64,000 nt of DNA from Cymodocea nodosa (taxonomy: Eukaryota > Streptophyta > Magnoliopsida > Alismatales > Cymodoceaceae). Made by a program: the position numbers and the translations under genes. Positions 1 through 10,129 of this stretch are shown here, piece after piece; positions within the stretch are counted from its first letter, which is position 1, and each line of letters begins with the position of its first letter. Below the pieces are notes generated by a model. The model searched no databases and was not told the origin of the DNA. It was given only the letters and a program-made list of their open reading frames with translations. The DNA is taken from NCBI GenBank assembly GCA_036874045.1, contig CM072343.1, positions 13,536,001 through 13,600,000 on the forward strand, read 5' to 3'.

Positions 1-537
1 TTTATTCTTGCACACAAAACGAAAAATCTTTTCAAGGATGAAACCATCCTTGCACACCAAAAGAAAAATCTTTTTCAAGGATCAAAAACACCTTCTCGGG
101 GAAAATCTCTTAAGTGGAAGAATGTTCAGTGAAGCATTAAAAGGTATGATTTTCGTCACTGAAGATTTGAAGTATCAGAAGAAAGCAAATTCGGTGAAGC
201 ATGAAAAGTCAAGATATTCGTCACTGAAGAATTGCTGAAGAAGAAAAAGAAGAAGAAGAAAGATCTCAAACAGGGAGAAAAGTTTTAAATTCTGCAAATT
301 AGTTTTCTCTATTTGTAGTTATGAAATTGTTTAGATGATACATGGTATCGAAATATAATTGCATCTACAATTTCTAAGGAGAATTGAATTGTATATTGTA
401 ATTGAAACCTTGAATAAAAATGATTTTATGATAACAATGTCTCGACTTGTTTTTGAGTTTTAAAGTTTCAATTATATTTCAGAAAATATTAAAAATAGAC
501 AATTCACCCCCTTCTTGTGTAGCCATACGATCCTACA
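1..537 (+). mobile_element. 3' part of a family K (SIRE-type Copia) LTR
   Basis: The segment matches the downstream two fifths of the solo LTR at 16163-17778 and, reversed, the LTRs of A and C. It holds the same tandem stem-loop (ATCCTTG ... CAAGGAT), the GAAGAAGAAAAAG purine stretch and the terminal GATCCTACA. No methionine-tRNA primer site follows position 537, so it is a 3' LTR or a solo LTR. The element starts before the window. The sequence resumes at 538 in the middle of a G-type LTR, so this K copy is inserted in the LTR of G1; the expected duplicate CTATT (538-542) cannot be tested because the other flank is outside. Confidence 0.85.
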
Positions 538-3286
538 CTATTGTAATAAGCATGTGCAAGTACGTGTCGAATCCACAAGGAGTTTGTCTTAAATAATTTT
601 TTAAAATGATTATTTGATTAAATATCCACATTAAACTAACTCATAATTAAACTTTAATTACTTAATATTAATGTACAAAATTCGTAGCACAATTAAGGTT
701 TATAAGATTACCCCAAAATCCAATTAATTCTTAAGTTATGATAAGATATTTAAGAAATCAATGAGTATTAATCCTAAAATCACAGAATTTATGCTCAACT
801 TTTAACTCTAATAACTTCCAACTTGAACGTTTAAAAATCTCGAATAAATAATGGTTGGAAAGATCCTCGGAATATCTTTAAAATGGCAGTGATTTCATGG
901 ATTAACTCAAATTAAAACGTTGGCAATATCTTATTTAATAAAGGGGCGCAGATGGTTATGGAAACTTTCCAAAAACGCACCTTCGGTGCAAAAATCAAAT
1001 CTCCGTCAAATATTCATGAAATGCTACGAAATAAGCATGCCATGAAAGTACACAACGCAAGCACAGCATAGGCGTCGAGCTCAAAACTAGCACTCGACAA
1101 AGACTCAAAACCGTTGATCCCTTTACAAAATAAAATCTAAAATCTTTGGAAAACATTCTAAAAAATTCTAAAACTTTGTGAACTTATTCTACACTCATTA
1201 TACTTACAAAAAATGGAATTTAGAGATGTCGAACAAGTGGATACAATTTGAAGAAAAACTACTAACAATCTTGCCATCTAAGAAACGGAAAACTGCCTTC
1301 ACAATTCACATCATCACATTCATTCACACTAAACATATGATATGAACTCAATTCTTATATCAATTAACATCAAAACCATATATGATCTTTAATTTAGAAC
1401 ATTTGAAACAAAGATTTATGCATAGAATTTCGTTCTTCCACATACTCAAACTATACTCATACATATAAAATTGTAAAACATGAAAACTAGTACGAGGATC
1501 TCTCCTTTCCATCATACCTTTTAATCTTCCATGTTTCTTCTAGCAAGAACTCCCCAAAGTCCTTGAAATCGATGCTCCATAGGGCTATCACCACTTGTAA
1601 CACGTCCAAGCGAAGCTTCTAGGGTTGCTTTGAAGAAGAATGGTGCACGTCCTTAAGATCTTGCCTCCAAGACCCACAACTTTGGCTTCCACATCTAAGG
1701 ATGGTGCTTCCGATGACTCAACCCTGAAGATCCTAACCTTTTTCTCCACTCCAAATCAGTCACACGAGCCTCCCAATCCACCAAGATCAATGCCTAAAGG
1801 AGATCCTAACGTATGGCCGTCTAAATTGAAGAGAAGGTGTCTTCTAGGAAGAGTGGAAGATGCCAAGGCTCACCATTCTTGAAGGGAGCTTGTTCAAGAT
1901 CAAGGGGAAGATGGGACTTTCCGGATGGAGATGCTGGAATGGCTGGAACCGCCGACTGCAATTTGTTGGAAGAGGAGGAGATAGCCTACAATTGAGTGGT
2001 CAAACACTTTAAATACTTTAGGCTTTTGTTGCTTGAGCTCCAATAAGTTGCATCTAATGGCCCACGTTTTTTTCCTCTTTGATCCACCTTGATTTCATGG
2101 TTTATTGGCCTATAAAACTCAAAACCAAGTTGGATGCACATATACAATGAATATAAATCATATGATGCAAATATAGTTTACATGCATGCATGAGTTACCA
2201 TATATGGAAAGTTGCCAAATTAGGAAAGTTTTGGTCCACAACTTCTTCACATGTGCATACATGAATTACTTAAAGTTCTTTAGTTTAACATCATATTTAA
2301 GTGATTTGGCAATTATACAATGTATATAAAGTCATACATTGAAGAATTATAAGAATTATGTCTAATACAAGGGCTATTGACTAGGTGTTTAATTGATAAA
2401 GGATAAATTTGTACATTATCAACTATTTAATCCCTAATTCATGCATATGTCTAAAAATATGATTTTCATGTAATCCTTTATAAGAACATATATAATGATG
2501 ACTTATAATCCTTAATATGCATGAATTAATATATATAAAATGCACAAATTGACATTTTACAACAATCTTAATGAGAATGTTAGCTACTTACAGACTTAAC
2601 TATCCGATGCTCATATGCATTTCGGATAGTTACAGATAACTCACCGATATATAACTTAAGTAAATCTACCAGATCATGACACGTGTCATAAGCAGTTTTA
2701 TAATAAAAGAAACATTTCGAAGAGTTACAAGTCTAACTATCTGATGCCCAGATGCATTTCAGATAGTTAGAGATAACTCACCGAAAATCCACTTAAGTCA
2801 TTCTCTCAGAACATGACACGTGTCCACAGCAATTTTATAAATAAAAGGAGATTTCGAAGAGTTATTGGTCTAACTATCTAATGCCCAGATGCATTTTGGA
2901 TAGTTAGAGATAACTCACCGAAAGTTCACTTAAGTCATGCATTATGGTTTCAACACGTGTACTTCTGGAAATAATAAAATATTCTTTTAAAACATAACTG
3001 TTCGGCAATTTAAACATAACTGTTCGGTACATGTTTGGTATGTTAAACATAACTCTCCGAAATAACAGAAAATTCGGATACTTAAGAATTTCACAGCCTG
3101 CAATTTACCGACAGTTCAGAAATGTACTAAATTTACATTAATTCCATGAAATTAAGCAAATTCTTTAATTAAAGCTTATAATAGTGCAATTATAACATAA
3201 TGGCTTAATTCTCATATGATAAGCTAAATATTATGCAATTAACTATCATTTAACCGTTAATATTATGCACTTTTTCATTCTAAACA
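538..3286 (-). mobile_element. LTR of Gypsy element G1 (3' LTR, interrupted by a K LTR)
   Basis: The high end reads, on the minus strand, purine tract then TGTTTAGAATG, exactly as in the LTRs ending at 15131 and 20455. About 700 bases next to that end align by eye with both of those LTRs. The lower part has diverged but keeps the GCAAGTA ... TCGAATCCACA signature common in plant Athila/Tat LTRs. The segment contains three or four copies of an approximately 130 bp unit with CGGATAGTTA, ACTTAAGTCA and GACACGTGTC (about 2590-2950). The low terminus lies beyond the K LTR and is outside the window. Plus-strand reading frames here, such as one near 1640-1882, look accidental. Confidence 0.75.
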
Positions 3287-3301
3287 CTTCCCCCATACCT
3301 A
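3287..3301 (-). other. Polypurine tract of G1 at the 3' LTR
   Basis: On the minus strand the sequence AGGTATGGGGGAAG directly precedes the LTR start TGTTTAG. The same tract sits at 15132-15146 and 20456-20470. It is the expected plus-strand primer site of an LTR retrotransposon. Confidence 0.75.
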
Positions 3302-4078
3302 AATTTTGTTAGTCCCTTAGCAAACTAAGATCTAATTAATTGGTCTTTCTAAAAGTGCTAGAATTAATTCTTCCTTTTTTCTTCTGTTCAGCATAAGAAA
3401 TTGTATTATTATATAGATATTCTATATGTTTCAATAATCAACCTGCAAATATACTTAGAATATATGCAAATTACATACAAAGTATATCATCATCACATAG
3501 GTATTAATTATATTATCGTTTGTTCTTCTTTTCATCATCTGTCATCCTGAATTTTCCAATAAGATTTCTAGAAGAAATTTCAACAACATATGAATCAAAG
3601 TACAATCTAATTCAATATGATTAAGACAAGTAGAATAAAGAATTGTATCTCCATTAAACAACTTCAAAAGTTTATAAAAATTTTACAGTCTCAATTATCA
3701 GATAGTTACAACAAATTCATAAAAATTTTCAATTTCCACAAAACTTTGCAGTACAATTTTAATTCCTTTAATTAACAAACTTACGTGGCTGTTACTTTAA
3801 TTACCTCCCCCATACCTACATTTTGCATTATCCTCAATGTAAAGGATTTGATAATAAATACAGTAATTGTAGCAGGCATGAATACAGTTTCGTTGATTTA
3901 GCACCTAACTCAACGAATGAGTTTAAATCTAAATTTAGGATAAGTAATCAATTACATACCTTGTTTCGTTTGTATCTACTTCTGCATATTCTGATTTTTG
4001 ATTCTGAAAAACTTTTCATTCACAGATAAAAGCAGAATATATAACAAAATAACATTTAACAGATATTTATAAATCATT
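3302..4078 (-). other. 3' noncoding region of G1
   Basis: No gene is seen. Around 3790-3840 the minus strand has ACATTGAGGATAATGC followed by GTAGGTATGGGGGAGG, the 'TTGAGGACAATG ... GGGGG' signature that in Athila and Ogre elements follows the last coding frame. It recurs in G2 (about 17820-17860) and G3 (about 21748-21790). Near 3955 the minus strand reads ACAAGGTATGTAATTG, a good splice-donor match also kept in G3 near 21938. The 3440-3780 part is a short version of the block that is longer in G3 and in Copia family K. Confidence 0.6.
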
Positions 4079-4165
4079 GTCTTGTGTGGAACCCAAGCTC
4101 CTATGCCTTTGGTGGCTCACAAGCAAGCCAGTTGGTTTCCCAAAACAGATACCAACAAACTGGAT
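4079..4165 (-). repeat. Conserved 87-base block downstream of the F-box frame, with inverted repeats
   Basis: The block recurs nearly unchanged at about 18112-18200 and 22060-22148, always just 3' of the F-box frame. It holds CTTGTG (4081-4086) facing CACAAG (4118-4123), and CCAGTTGGT (4128-4136) facing ACCAACAAACTGG (4151-4163), so two stem-loops are possible. Changes in the G2 copy do not look compensatory, so an RNA structure is not proven. It could simply be 3' untranslated sequence of the captured gene. Confidence 0.5.
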
Positions 4166-4273
4166 TGATATTTTGTTTTTGTTTTCTTCTTTTTATAAAA
4201 TAAAATTAAAACTAATTTTTTTTCTTTTTTTTAAAAATAAATGTAGAATACACACAACATTAAACACACAAAA

Positions 4274-5428
4274 TCATAGCTTAAGAATATGATTGAAAAG
4301 TAGAAATAAATGGAATAAACGTGTTAGTCCAAGCAAACTTTTTAGGCATATTCTTCTTGCTATTAATTCTGTTTTAATGCAGTTCAAGTTCCTTCTTAAT
4401 TTGTAAACTTGTAGTATATTATCAATGCAAAATACAAGTGTATTACCATTAATGAAATGAAATGTAGAAAGGGATCCTTTTCGGTTCCAAGATAATGTAG
4501 CAGTTTCTATTTCTACATCTATTTCAATATATTCCTCTTCCCACTTCCATTCATTTATGTCTTTCATAATCCATATTTGAAATTTCATCAATTCATCCCA
4601 CCATCTTATCAAACATAAAGTAGGATCATCATATTCATTATACCACATTCCTATTTGAATTTTATCAAATTCTGCAGATGGTGGTTTAACTATATCACTC
4701 GGTATAGGTAATATTTCTATAAAATCATCATCATAACTATCTATGCCTACTATGTATAAATCAGATCTAAATGCAACTGATATATCTGAGACTAGATATA
4801 TATATCCATCAAGTATGACATGCATGCTGTTAATTAATGATTTCTATCCTAGATATATCATAGTATTTTTAGTCCAAGATCTATTCAAAAAATTATACAC
4901 CCTCAAGCATAAATCTTCATCCCAATTTCCTGTAGGTCTCTAATAATATAATTTTTCAGGAATGGTAGAATTTTTATCAGAAAATATTAAAGCCGACCCA
5001 CAATTTATAGTTGGTACTTCATATCTATTAGGTCTTCCTATATTCCATTCTTCTCTTGTGATAGGATTTTTTATCAAAATATCAGGTAATAGACTTGCAT
5101 ACCTTGGTCTAGTTCTGTATATGATTAATCCTTCATCCATCCCCATAATATGATCTATTCCTTCTAATATATTGGGTGGAATTCCAGTAGTTTCTTCCAT
5201 ATTCAGATATTCATGGGTAATTGAACTACGATTAAATGACTTCCATATGAATCCATCTTTAATCTTAGTCATTTTTGCAGCTTGTAGTCCATGAAAATAT
5301 TTTTCTCCAACACAGTCTTTAATTTCCTTTGATACACAACACAACTTGCACAGATCTTTAGCTAACAAGTTACTCAATACTTCCCTTAGTGCATCCAACG
5401 GTAATTGCATCAATTCCATTTGTTGATT
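4274..5428 (-). pseudogene. F-box protein gene carried by G1 (fossil copy)
   Basis: The frame starts at 5419 with an N-terminal F-box (about residues 5-45): LPLDALREVLSNLLAKDL, then a CCVSKEIKD stretch as in plant F-boxes that bind SKP1. The C-terminal two thirds resemble an F-box-associated interaction domain, with the phrases KFQIWIMKDINEWKWEEEY, SLSTFHFINGN and NILQVYKLR. A full protein of this type is about 370-400 residues. Such proteins are substrate receptors of SCF ubiquitin ligases; the substrate is unknown. A good splice acceptor (GTGTTATACAG) ends at 5429. The frame lies downstream of gag and upstream of the G purine tracts, where pol or env would be expected. It is broken in one or two places. 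Assignment to the F-box family is firm; which host gene it came from is not known. Confidence 0.8.
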
Positions 5429-6975
5429 CTGTATAACACAAACAAAAATTTTAGTAGAGACAAAAATTAACATAACTACTACACACCCTCGTGGAGTTAG
5501 GGCATAACTCAACGGACTAAGTTCGTTGAGTTAAGGACTAACTCTACGATACTATTAACTATAAATAAACTTATATATATATATTTACTTTAGCTATACT
5601 GCTTCATTCAACTATCCTCCTAGAAGAGGTATCAATTCCATTAACAATTCTATTGACAGGGTTAGGTATTGCTTGTATTAGCAATCCTCTAGTGGATCTA
5701 ACTTCCATTGATTCCTTCTGTCTAAGTGGTATATTTCTATTCTGATTTTGAATTGCAGCATTTCCAAATACAAAATCCAAACGATTGTTTAATTGTTGGA
5801 TTATCTTTTCTAATTTCTCTATCCTAGATCCTTGTTCAAGTAATGTTTCATAACTTATATTCTTCTCATTTATACTTTCTACTCCCTAGAAATTATTGTT
5901 TCTCCAAGATAAATTTGGGTGATTTCTCCAATTGGGATTATAAGAATTTCCAAAGTTATCTTTCTAGTTTCTAGCATAAATAATATCTAGATCATTAATG
6001 TTTGCATTCTTTTCTGCTAGCTTTTGATTTAATGATAACTCTTCTATTTTCTTTGTTAATTCAGTTAATTTCACTTCAAGCATAGTACTTGAATCTATTT
6101 CATGCATTCCTCTTGGCAATATTCTTTTATCTACAATAACTTCAACTGAGTTTTCCCACTATGCAGTTTTTTTTGCAAAGTTTTCTAAATATGCCCATAC
6201 TTCTTCACTACATAGTTTCAGAAATCCATTTTGACAAGTAGATTCTAATAAAGATTTCGTTGAAACATCTATGCCTTCATAAATTATACTTATTAATTGT
6301 GCTTTACTCATTACATAATGTGGACATTGAGTCAGTAAATCTTTAAATCTTTCAAAATATTTTTAGAATGATTCACCCTGTTTTTGACTACACATTAATA
6401 TTTCTTTTTTCTTTTTAATCATTTGATGTGTTGGATAATATTTTTCCAGAAAAACAGAGCAAAATTCAGTCCATGCAGAAATTGAATCAAGCGATAGAGT
6501 ATATAACCATCTCTTAGTTGTGTCTTTTAAAGCAAAAGGGATATATCTAAGTTTAATAGCATCTATACTCATGTTCGGCATTTTCATCATTTGACAAACT
6601 TCGTTAAATTCTCTAAGGAAATAATAGGCATCCTATCTTTCTAATCCATGAAAATGTGGCAATTGACTAATATAATTAGATTTTAGTTCAAACCTATCTC
6701 CCTCAAAGTTTGGCAATCGAATACATAAAGGTTCATCAACTAATTCAGGATACAAAATTTCTCCTAATGGTTTTTCTACTAGAGCAGCCATCTCTACGTT
6801 CTGTTTTAAAGAAAGGTTAACTGCACCCCAAAGAATTTCGTTAAAGTCCAGTTTAGAAAATGTTTCAGTACACCTCTATGTTGAATATTCCTGGTTAGGT
6901 GTTCTTACTAATCGTTTAGTGCTTAGAGAACGAGTCCATGTGCTCATAAATAAATAGTAGAAGATTAATTACATA
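5429..6975 (-). other. Candidate intron spanning gag in G1
   Basis: The minus strand reads ATTG then GTATGTAATTAATC at 6975, a strong plant-type donor, and a pyrimidine-rich tract ending TTATACAG at 5429. The same pair occurs in G3 (24966 to 23373). The gag start codon lies about 28 bases after the donor and the F-box start codon 10 bases after the acceptor. Unspliced RNA would therefore offer gag and spliced RNA the F-box frame, a layout like the spliced downstream frames of retroviruses and of Athila/Ogre elements. This is inferred from sequence only. Confidence 0.5.
5604..6947 (-). pseudogene. gag of G1 (Athila/Tat-like Gypsy, fossil)
   Basis: The start is placed at 6947 (MSTWTRSLSTKRLVRTP). 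The middle shows the plant Gypsy capsid region: PNFEG, an ELKSNYISQLPHFHGLE stretch, YFLREFNKVCQMMKMPN, then LRYIPFALKDTTKRWLY, FLEKYYPTH and QGESFWKYFERFKDLLTQCPH. These match the Retrotrans_gag family. The C-terminus is basic and polar, and I see no CCHC zinc knuckle. The frame ends at 5604 and no protease follows; the F-box frame comes next. The copy is broken in a few places. G3 carries the close relative at 23574-24922. Confidence 0.8.
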
Positions 6976-7926
6976 CCAATTTGAAGCTTTCCATTCAGTA
7001 AATATTTGTTGATGGATGAAGTAGAATCAGCTGCTTCTCCTTCCAGTTCCCCCAACTCATTCTCCTTTCTTTTAAAAGTGCTGGTAACTCGTAAATAACA
7101 TTCTGTTTTATATATATAATGCACATCCATAAAGTAAATAAATCTCGTTGCAAGAACATGTCTTGCAACGTGCATCGTGGTTCCTATTTTTATGGGTACG
7201 TGTACCACTACTAATTTCAAATTTTGGTAACCGCTAAACCGACGAAGTTTCGTTCATGGTTAAAAGAATAACTGTTCTGCTTAATCCACAAACTAACCTC
7301 ATTGAGTTACAGATAACTCAACGTAACAATGTCGGTTACTGTTGCTAACTCCACGAACTAACTTTGTTGAGTTATAGATAACTCAACGGAGTGACCTTAT
7401 ATTATATTACTGACCTCGTGGAGTTAAGTTTAACTCAACGAACATACTTTGTTGAGTTAACACTTGGCAACTTCTAAGTTTACTCCTCGTAAGTACCTCT
7501 ATGTTTTTATTTTATTATTATTATTATTATTATTTTTCCTACACTTTGCTAACTGAATTAAAGTTAACTATATGTCATTACTACAGCATTCTAATCAAAA
7601 TTCGTTTAAATCTGAACATTATATAAATATTTAACTTGCAGTTAATTTCATGTTATGCAGAATTTACATTTTTCTTCTTTGCAGCATGTAGATATTTTCA
7701 GACATCTATTATTTAATCCTGTCATTCAGCACTGTAAATCTTTTTAAACATTCATGCATAATGTTCCACGAATTATATAACATTCAGTATAGTCCATCCA
7801 TTTCACATTCAAAACACACATGAAAAGTATATCTGAAAAATATTTATTCATTCATATGAATCAATTACAGTATAACTTAATCAGATATTTTTCATACAAT
7901 TATATACAAGTAGATGAACAATACAA
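6976..7926 (-). other. Leader region upstream of gag in G1 with hairpin motifs
   Basis: No convincing protein is seen; a short open frame at 6969-7220 runs across the splice donor and looks untranslated. At 7300-7460 there are several copies of TAACTCAACG and its inverse CGTTGAGTTA, some as hairpins with a 4-base loop. At 7511-7536 there is an ATT microsatellite. The region is conserved in G3 at 24967-25898. Confidence 0.55.
7107..7121 (-). promoter_or_regulatory. Candidate internal TATA box in G1
   Basis: The minus strand reads ATTATATATATAAAAC about 130 bases upstream of the candidate splice donor. The G3 counterpart (about 25099-25108) reads TATAAATA, a textbook plant TATA box, within conserved flanks. 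It could drive a transcript that begins near 7075 and is spliced into the F-box frame. No start-site data are available, and the AT-rich background makes chance matches common. Confidence 0.35.
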
Positions 7927-9050
7927 TTAGTCTCTATTCCTAAGTTCATCTACATCCTTTTGGAGTTTTTCTAATTGTTGCTCTAATTGGTTAATTCTCT
8001 CTACAGCTCCTGTAATGTCTTCAGAAGATGTAGCAATCTTTGTAGCTACAAAATTCCTGTACTCTTTCACTGAAATGTTTCTTGATTTGATCCTTTTTTA
8101 TGCCCATTTAGTGAAATCGATACAATCCACCATTAGTAGTGGAATCAAATCTCCATAAAACAATTTCTTCTTCACTATTCTCAGCTTGGAGATAAAAATT
8201 ACAGACCAATTTATTTGAATTCTATTTACAATTGCATATGTGGCCCATTTGACAAATTAACTCAGTTCTATGTCATGTCCTTATCGTTGATAAGCATTCT
8301 TAATCAAAATGTTGGCTATCATGTGTGCTTTACCATTTAAATGCTTCAGTCTATTTAATAATGGCACACCAGTATCGATAGCCAAACTGTCCTTGATTTC
8401 CTGCTCTATCCATTCAACGGTAGTTGTACTTTCCAAAATTTCCTTTCCTTCATTTTTCAATCCAAAAATGTTGTGGAGAAGCTCTGGTATTATCTGTACA
8501 TCAACTTCCTCCACATTGGAAATTAATTTTCCTTCTTCTTCTCTTAAGTTTGCATAAAAGTAGGGCACTAGATTCTCATATACTGCATGCCCTCTTTCTT
8601 GAGAAATAAAATTCAGTAGACCTTGAAATTCAAATAATTCTTTGATTTCTTGCATTCCGTCCCAATTTATTGGTCTACTATATATAATATCATAACCCCT
8701 AATCTCTTGATATTTATTATAAGCTTCCTGACTCCAAAAATGTACTTCATTCAGAACTGTTGCTTCAGTCGGGTCAGGAATGTGACTTTGTTGTTCTAGA
8801 GGGGTTTGTTCTTGATCTTCCTCTACCATAGGCTGCACTTAAACATGTTCTGCAGATTCCTGAACATTTGCTTTTGCTTTTGTTTGTGGTGGTGAGTCGA
8901 CAGAACTCTCCACTCTGTCTTGAATTCTTTCCATAAATTGCTGAAGAGTTTCTTGCTCTTCAGTGGAATCTGCAAAGTCATTTTTGTCCAAATGGCTTTG
9001 TTCAGCTTCTTGTTCATTTTCTGTTCTTTCTTCCTCCTCCTGACTACCAA
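7927..9050 (-). pseudogene. Accessory frame of G1, 'plant putative transposon protein' type (fossil, 5' cut)
   Basis: The visible part has an acidic, Q/E-rich N-terminal stretch, then a globular region with RPINWDGMQEIKELFEFQGL, YENLVPYFYANLREEE, HNIFGLKNEGKE, IANILIKNAYQRQGH and NRIQINW. It ends in a coiled coil with a heptad-like L/V pattern and the end VDELRNRD. This resembles the family annotated in plants as 'putative plant transposon protein' (Transposase_32-like), often found beside Athila-type elements. Its role is unknown; it has been discussed as envelope-like or as a gag-related factor. It is cut at 9050 and broken inside. A related frame occurs in Copia element C at 48291-50503. 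Confidence 0.65.
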
Positions 9051-9057
9051 TCTACTC

Positions 9058-9930
9058 TATCACAAACAAAAGAGTTTGTGTGATGCATGTCAACTAGGTA
9101 AATTACATAAAATATCCTTTAAAAGTTTAAATGAAATAACAAGCAAAAGAGTATTAGAACTAGTGCATATGGATTTATTTGGACCTACTAGGATAACCAA
9201 TCTAGGAGGTAAACATTATGCTTTTGTACTAGTTGATGACTATTCTTGGTTTACTTGGGTTTACTTTCTAGCTAAAAAAATTGAAGTTTTTGAAATATTT
9301 AAAATATTCTGTAATAAAGTTTAGAATGAGCAAAATGTTAAAATTCAAAAACTTAGGAGTGATCATGGTACAAAATTTGATAATGATCAAATGGACACCT
9401 TTTGTGAAGAATTAGGCATAGATCATAAGTACTCATTTCCAAGAGCTCCTTCACAAATTGGGATAGTAGAACATAAAAATAGATCACTTTAGGAAATGTC
9501 CAGAACCATGTTAAATGAAAATAAGTTACCCCTATCTCTTTGGGCCAAAGCAGTTCATACAGCATGTTATGCTATAAATAGAGTACATCTAAGACCAATT
9601 TTGGATAAAACTCCTTATGAGATATGATATAATAGGGTTCCCAAAATAAGTTATTTAAAACCCTTTGGTTGTAAGTGTTTTATTTTAAACACTAAAGAAC
9701 GTAGAGCCAAATTAGATGAGGGTATTTTTGTTGGTTATTCCATTAGAAGTAAGGCATATAGAGTATATAACAAATCAACAAAAACCATTGAGGAAACCCT
9801 ACATGTGAAATTTCATGAAAATTCTCATTTGGATTTTAGACATGTTGAAAACTTTGATTTAGAAATTCTCCCAGAAATGGTACCAAATGATGTTAACAAA
9901 GAAATTGAGAAATTATTTGACTGAATAAAA
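9058..9930 (+). pseudogene. Copia D integrase region (fossil)
   Basis: CDACQLGKLHKISFKS is the end of the GAG-pre-integrase zinc region. It is followed by the integrase core: LELVHMDLFGPT (first catalytic Asp), FVLVDDYSWFTWVYFL, and a FPRAPSQ region. The C-terminal part reads KPFGCKCFILN, DEGIFVGYSIRSKAYRVYN. These are classic Ty1/Copia integrase signatures. The part upstream (gag and protease) is missing from the window copy. The region is broken in several places. Confidence 0.8.
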
Positions 9931-10129
9931 AATATAAACTTAAATGATGAATATTTAGAAGAAAATAATGTCATACCTATAGAAAATGTAGAACATAGAA
10001 ATTGGCGTTATGCTTCATCTCATCCTATTGATCAGATAATAAGCGATCCTAATCAAGGAGTTAGGACTAGGTCATCAGTAGTCAACATTTGTGGTGCTTA
10101 TTCATTTGTTTCCTTACTAGAACCTAAGA

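Larger units (their letters stand above)
538..9050 (-). mobile_element. Gypsy element G1, Athila/Tat-like, incomplete fossil
   Basis: Read on the minus strand the copy runs: accessory frame (9050-7927), noncoding leader (7926-6976), gag (6947-5604), F-box frame (5428-4274), 3' noncoding part with purine tracts, then LTR. The 5' side is cut at 9050, where the sequence changes abruptly to a plus-strand Copia element; the G3 sequence around 40370 continues past the equivalent point. Pol is absent from this copy. The same order occurs in G3, which argues that it is the true family layout and not a local rearrangement. The copy is broken in several places. Confidence 0.75.

Noticed and set aside
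1640-1882. An 80-codon plus-strand frame rich in proline and serine
   Set aside because: It lies inside the G1 LTR, on the strand opposite to the element, with no recognisable domain and no counterpart frame in the other G LTRs.
4079-4165. A tRNA or other structured RNA gene in the conserved block
   Set aside because: The stems do not form a cloverleaf, no anticodon arm or T-loop GTTCGA word is present, and changes between copies are not compensatory.
4274-5428. A functional host F-box gene at this locus
   Set aside because: All three copies sit at the same place within G elements and each is broken, so a resident host gene is not supported.
6969-7220. An 83-codon minus-strand frame ending at the splice donor
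   Set aside because: It has no domain and its equivalent in G3 is not open in the same way. It is more likely an untranslated first exon.
7511-7536. ATT microsatellite, and TA runs at 11709-11725, 18202-18222 and 48021-48036
   Set aside because: These are ordinary simple repeats in AT-rich sequence without further interest.
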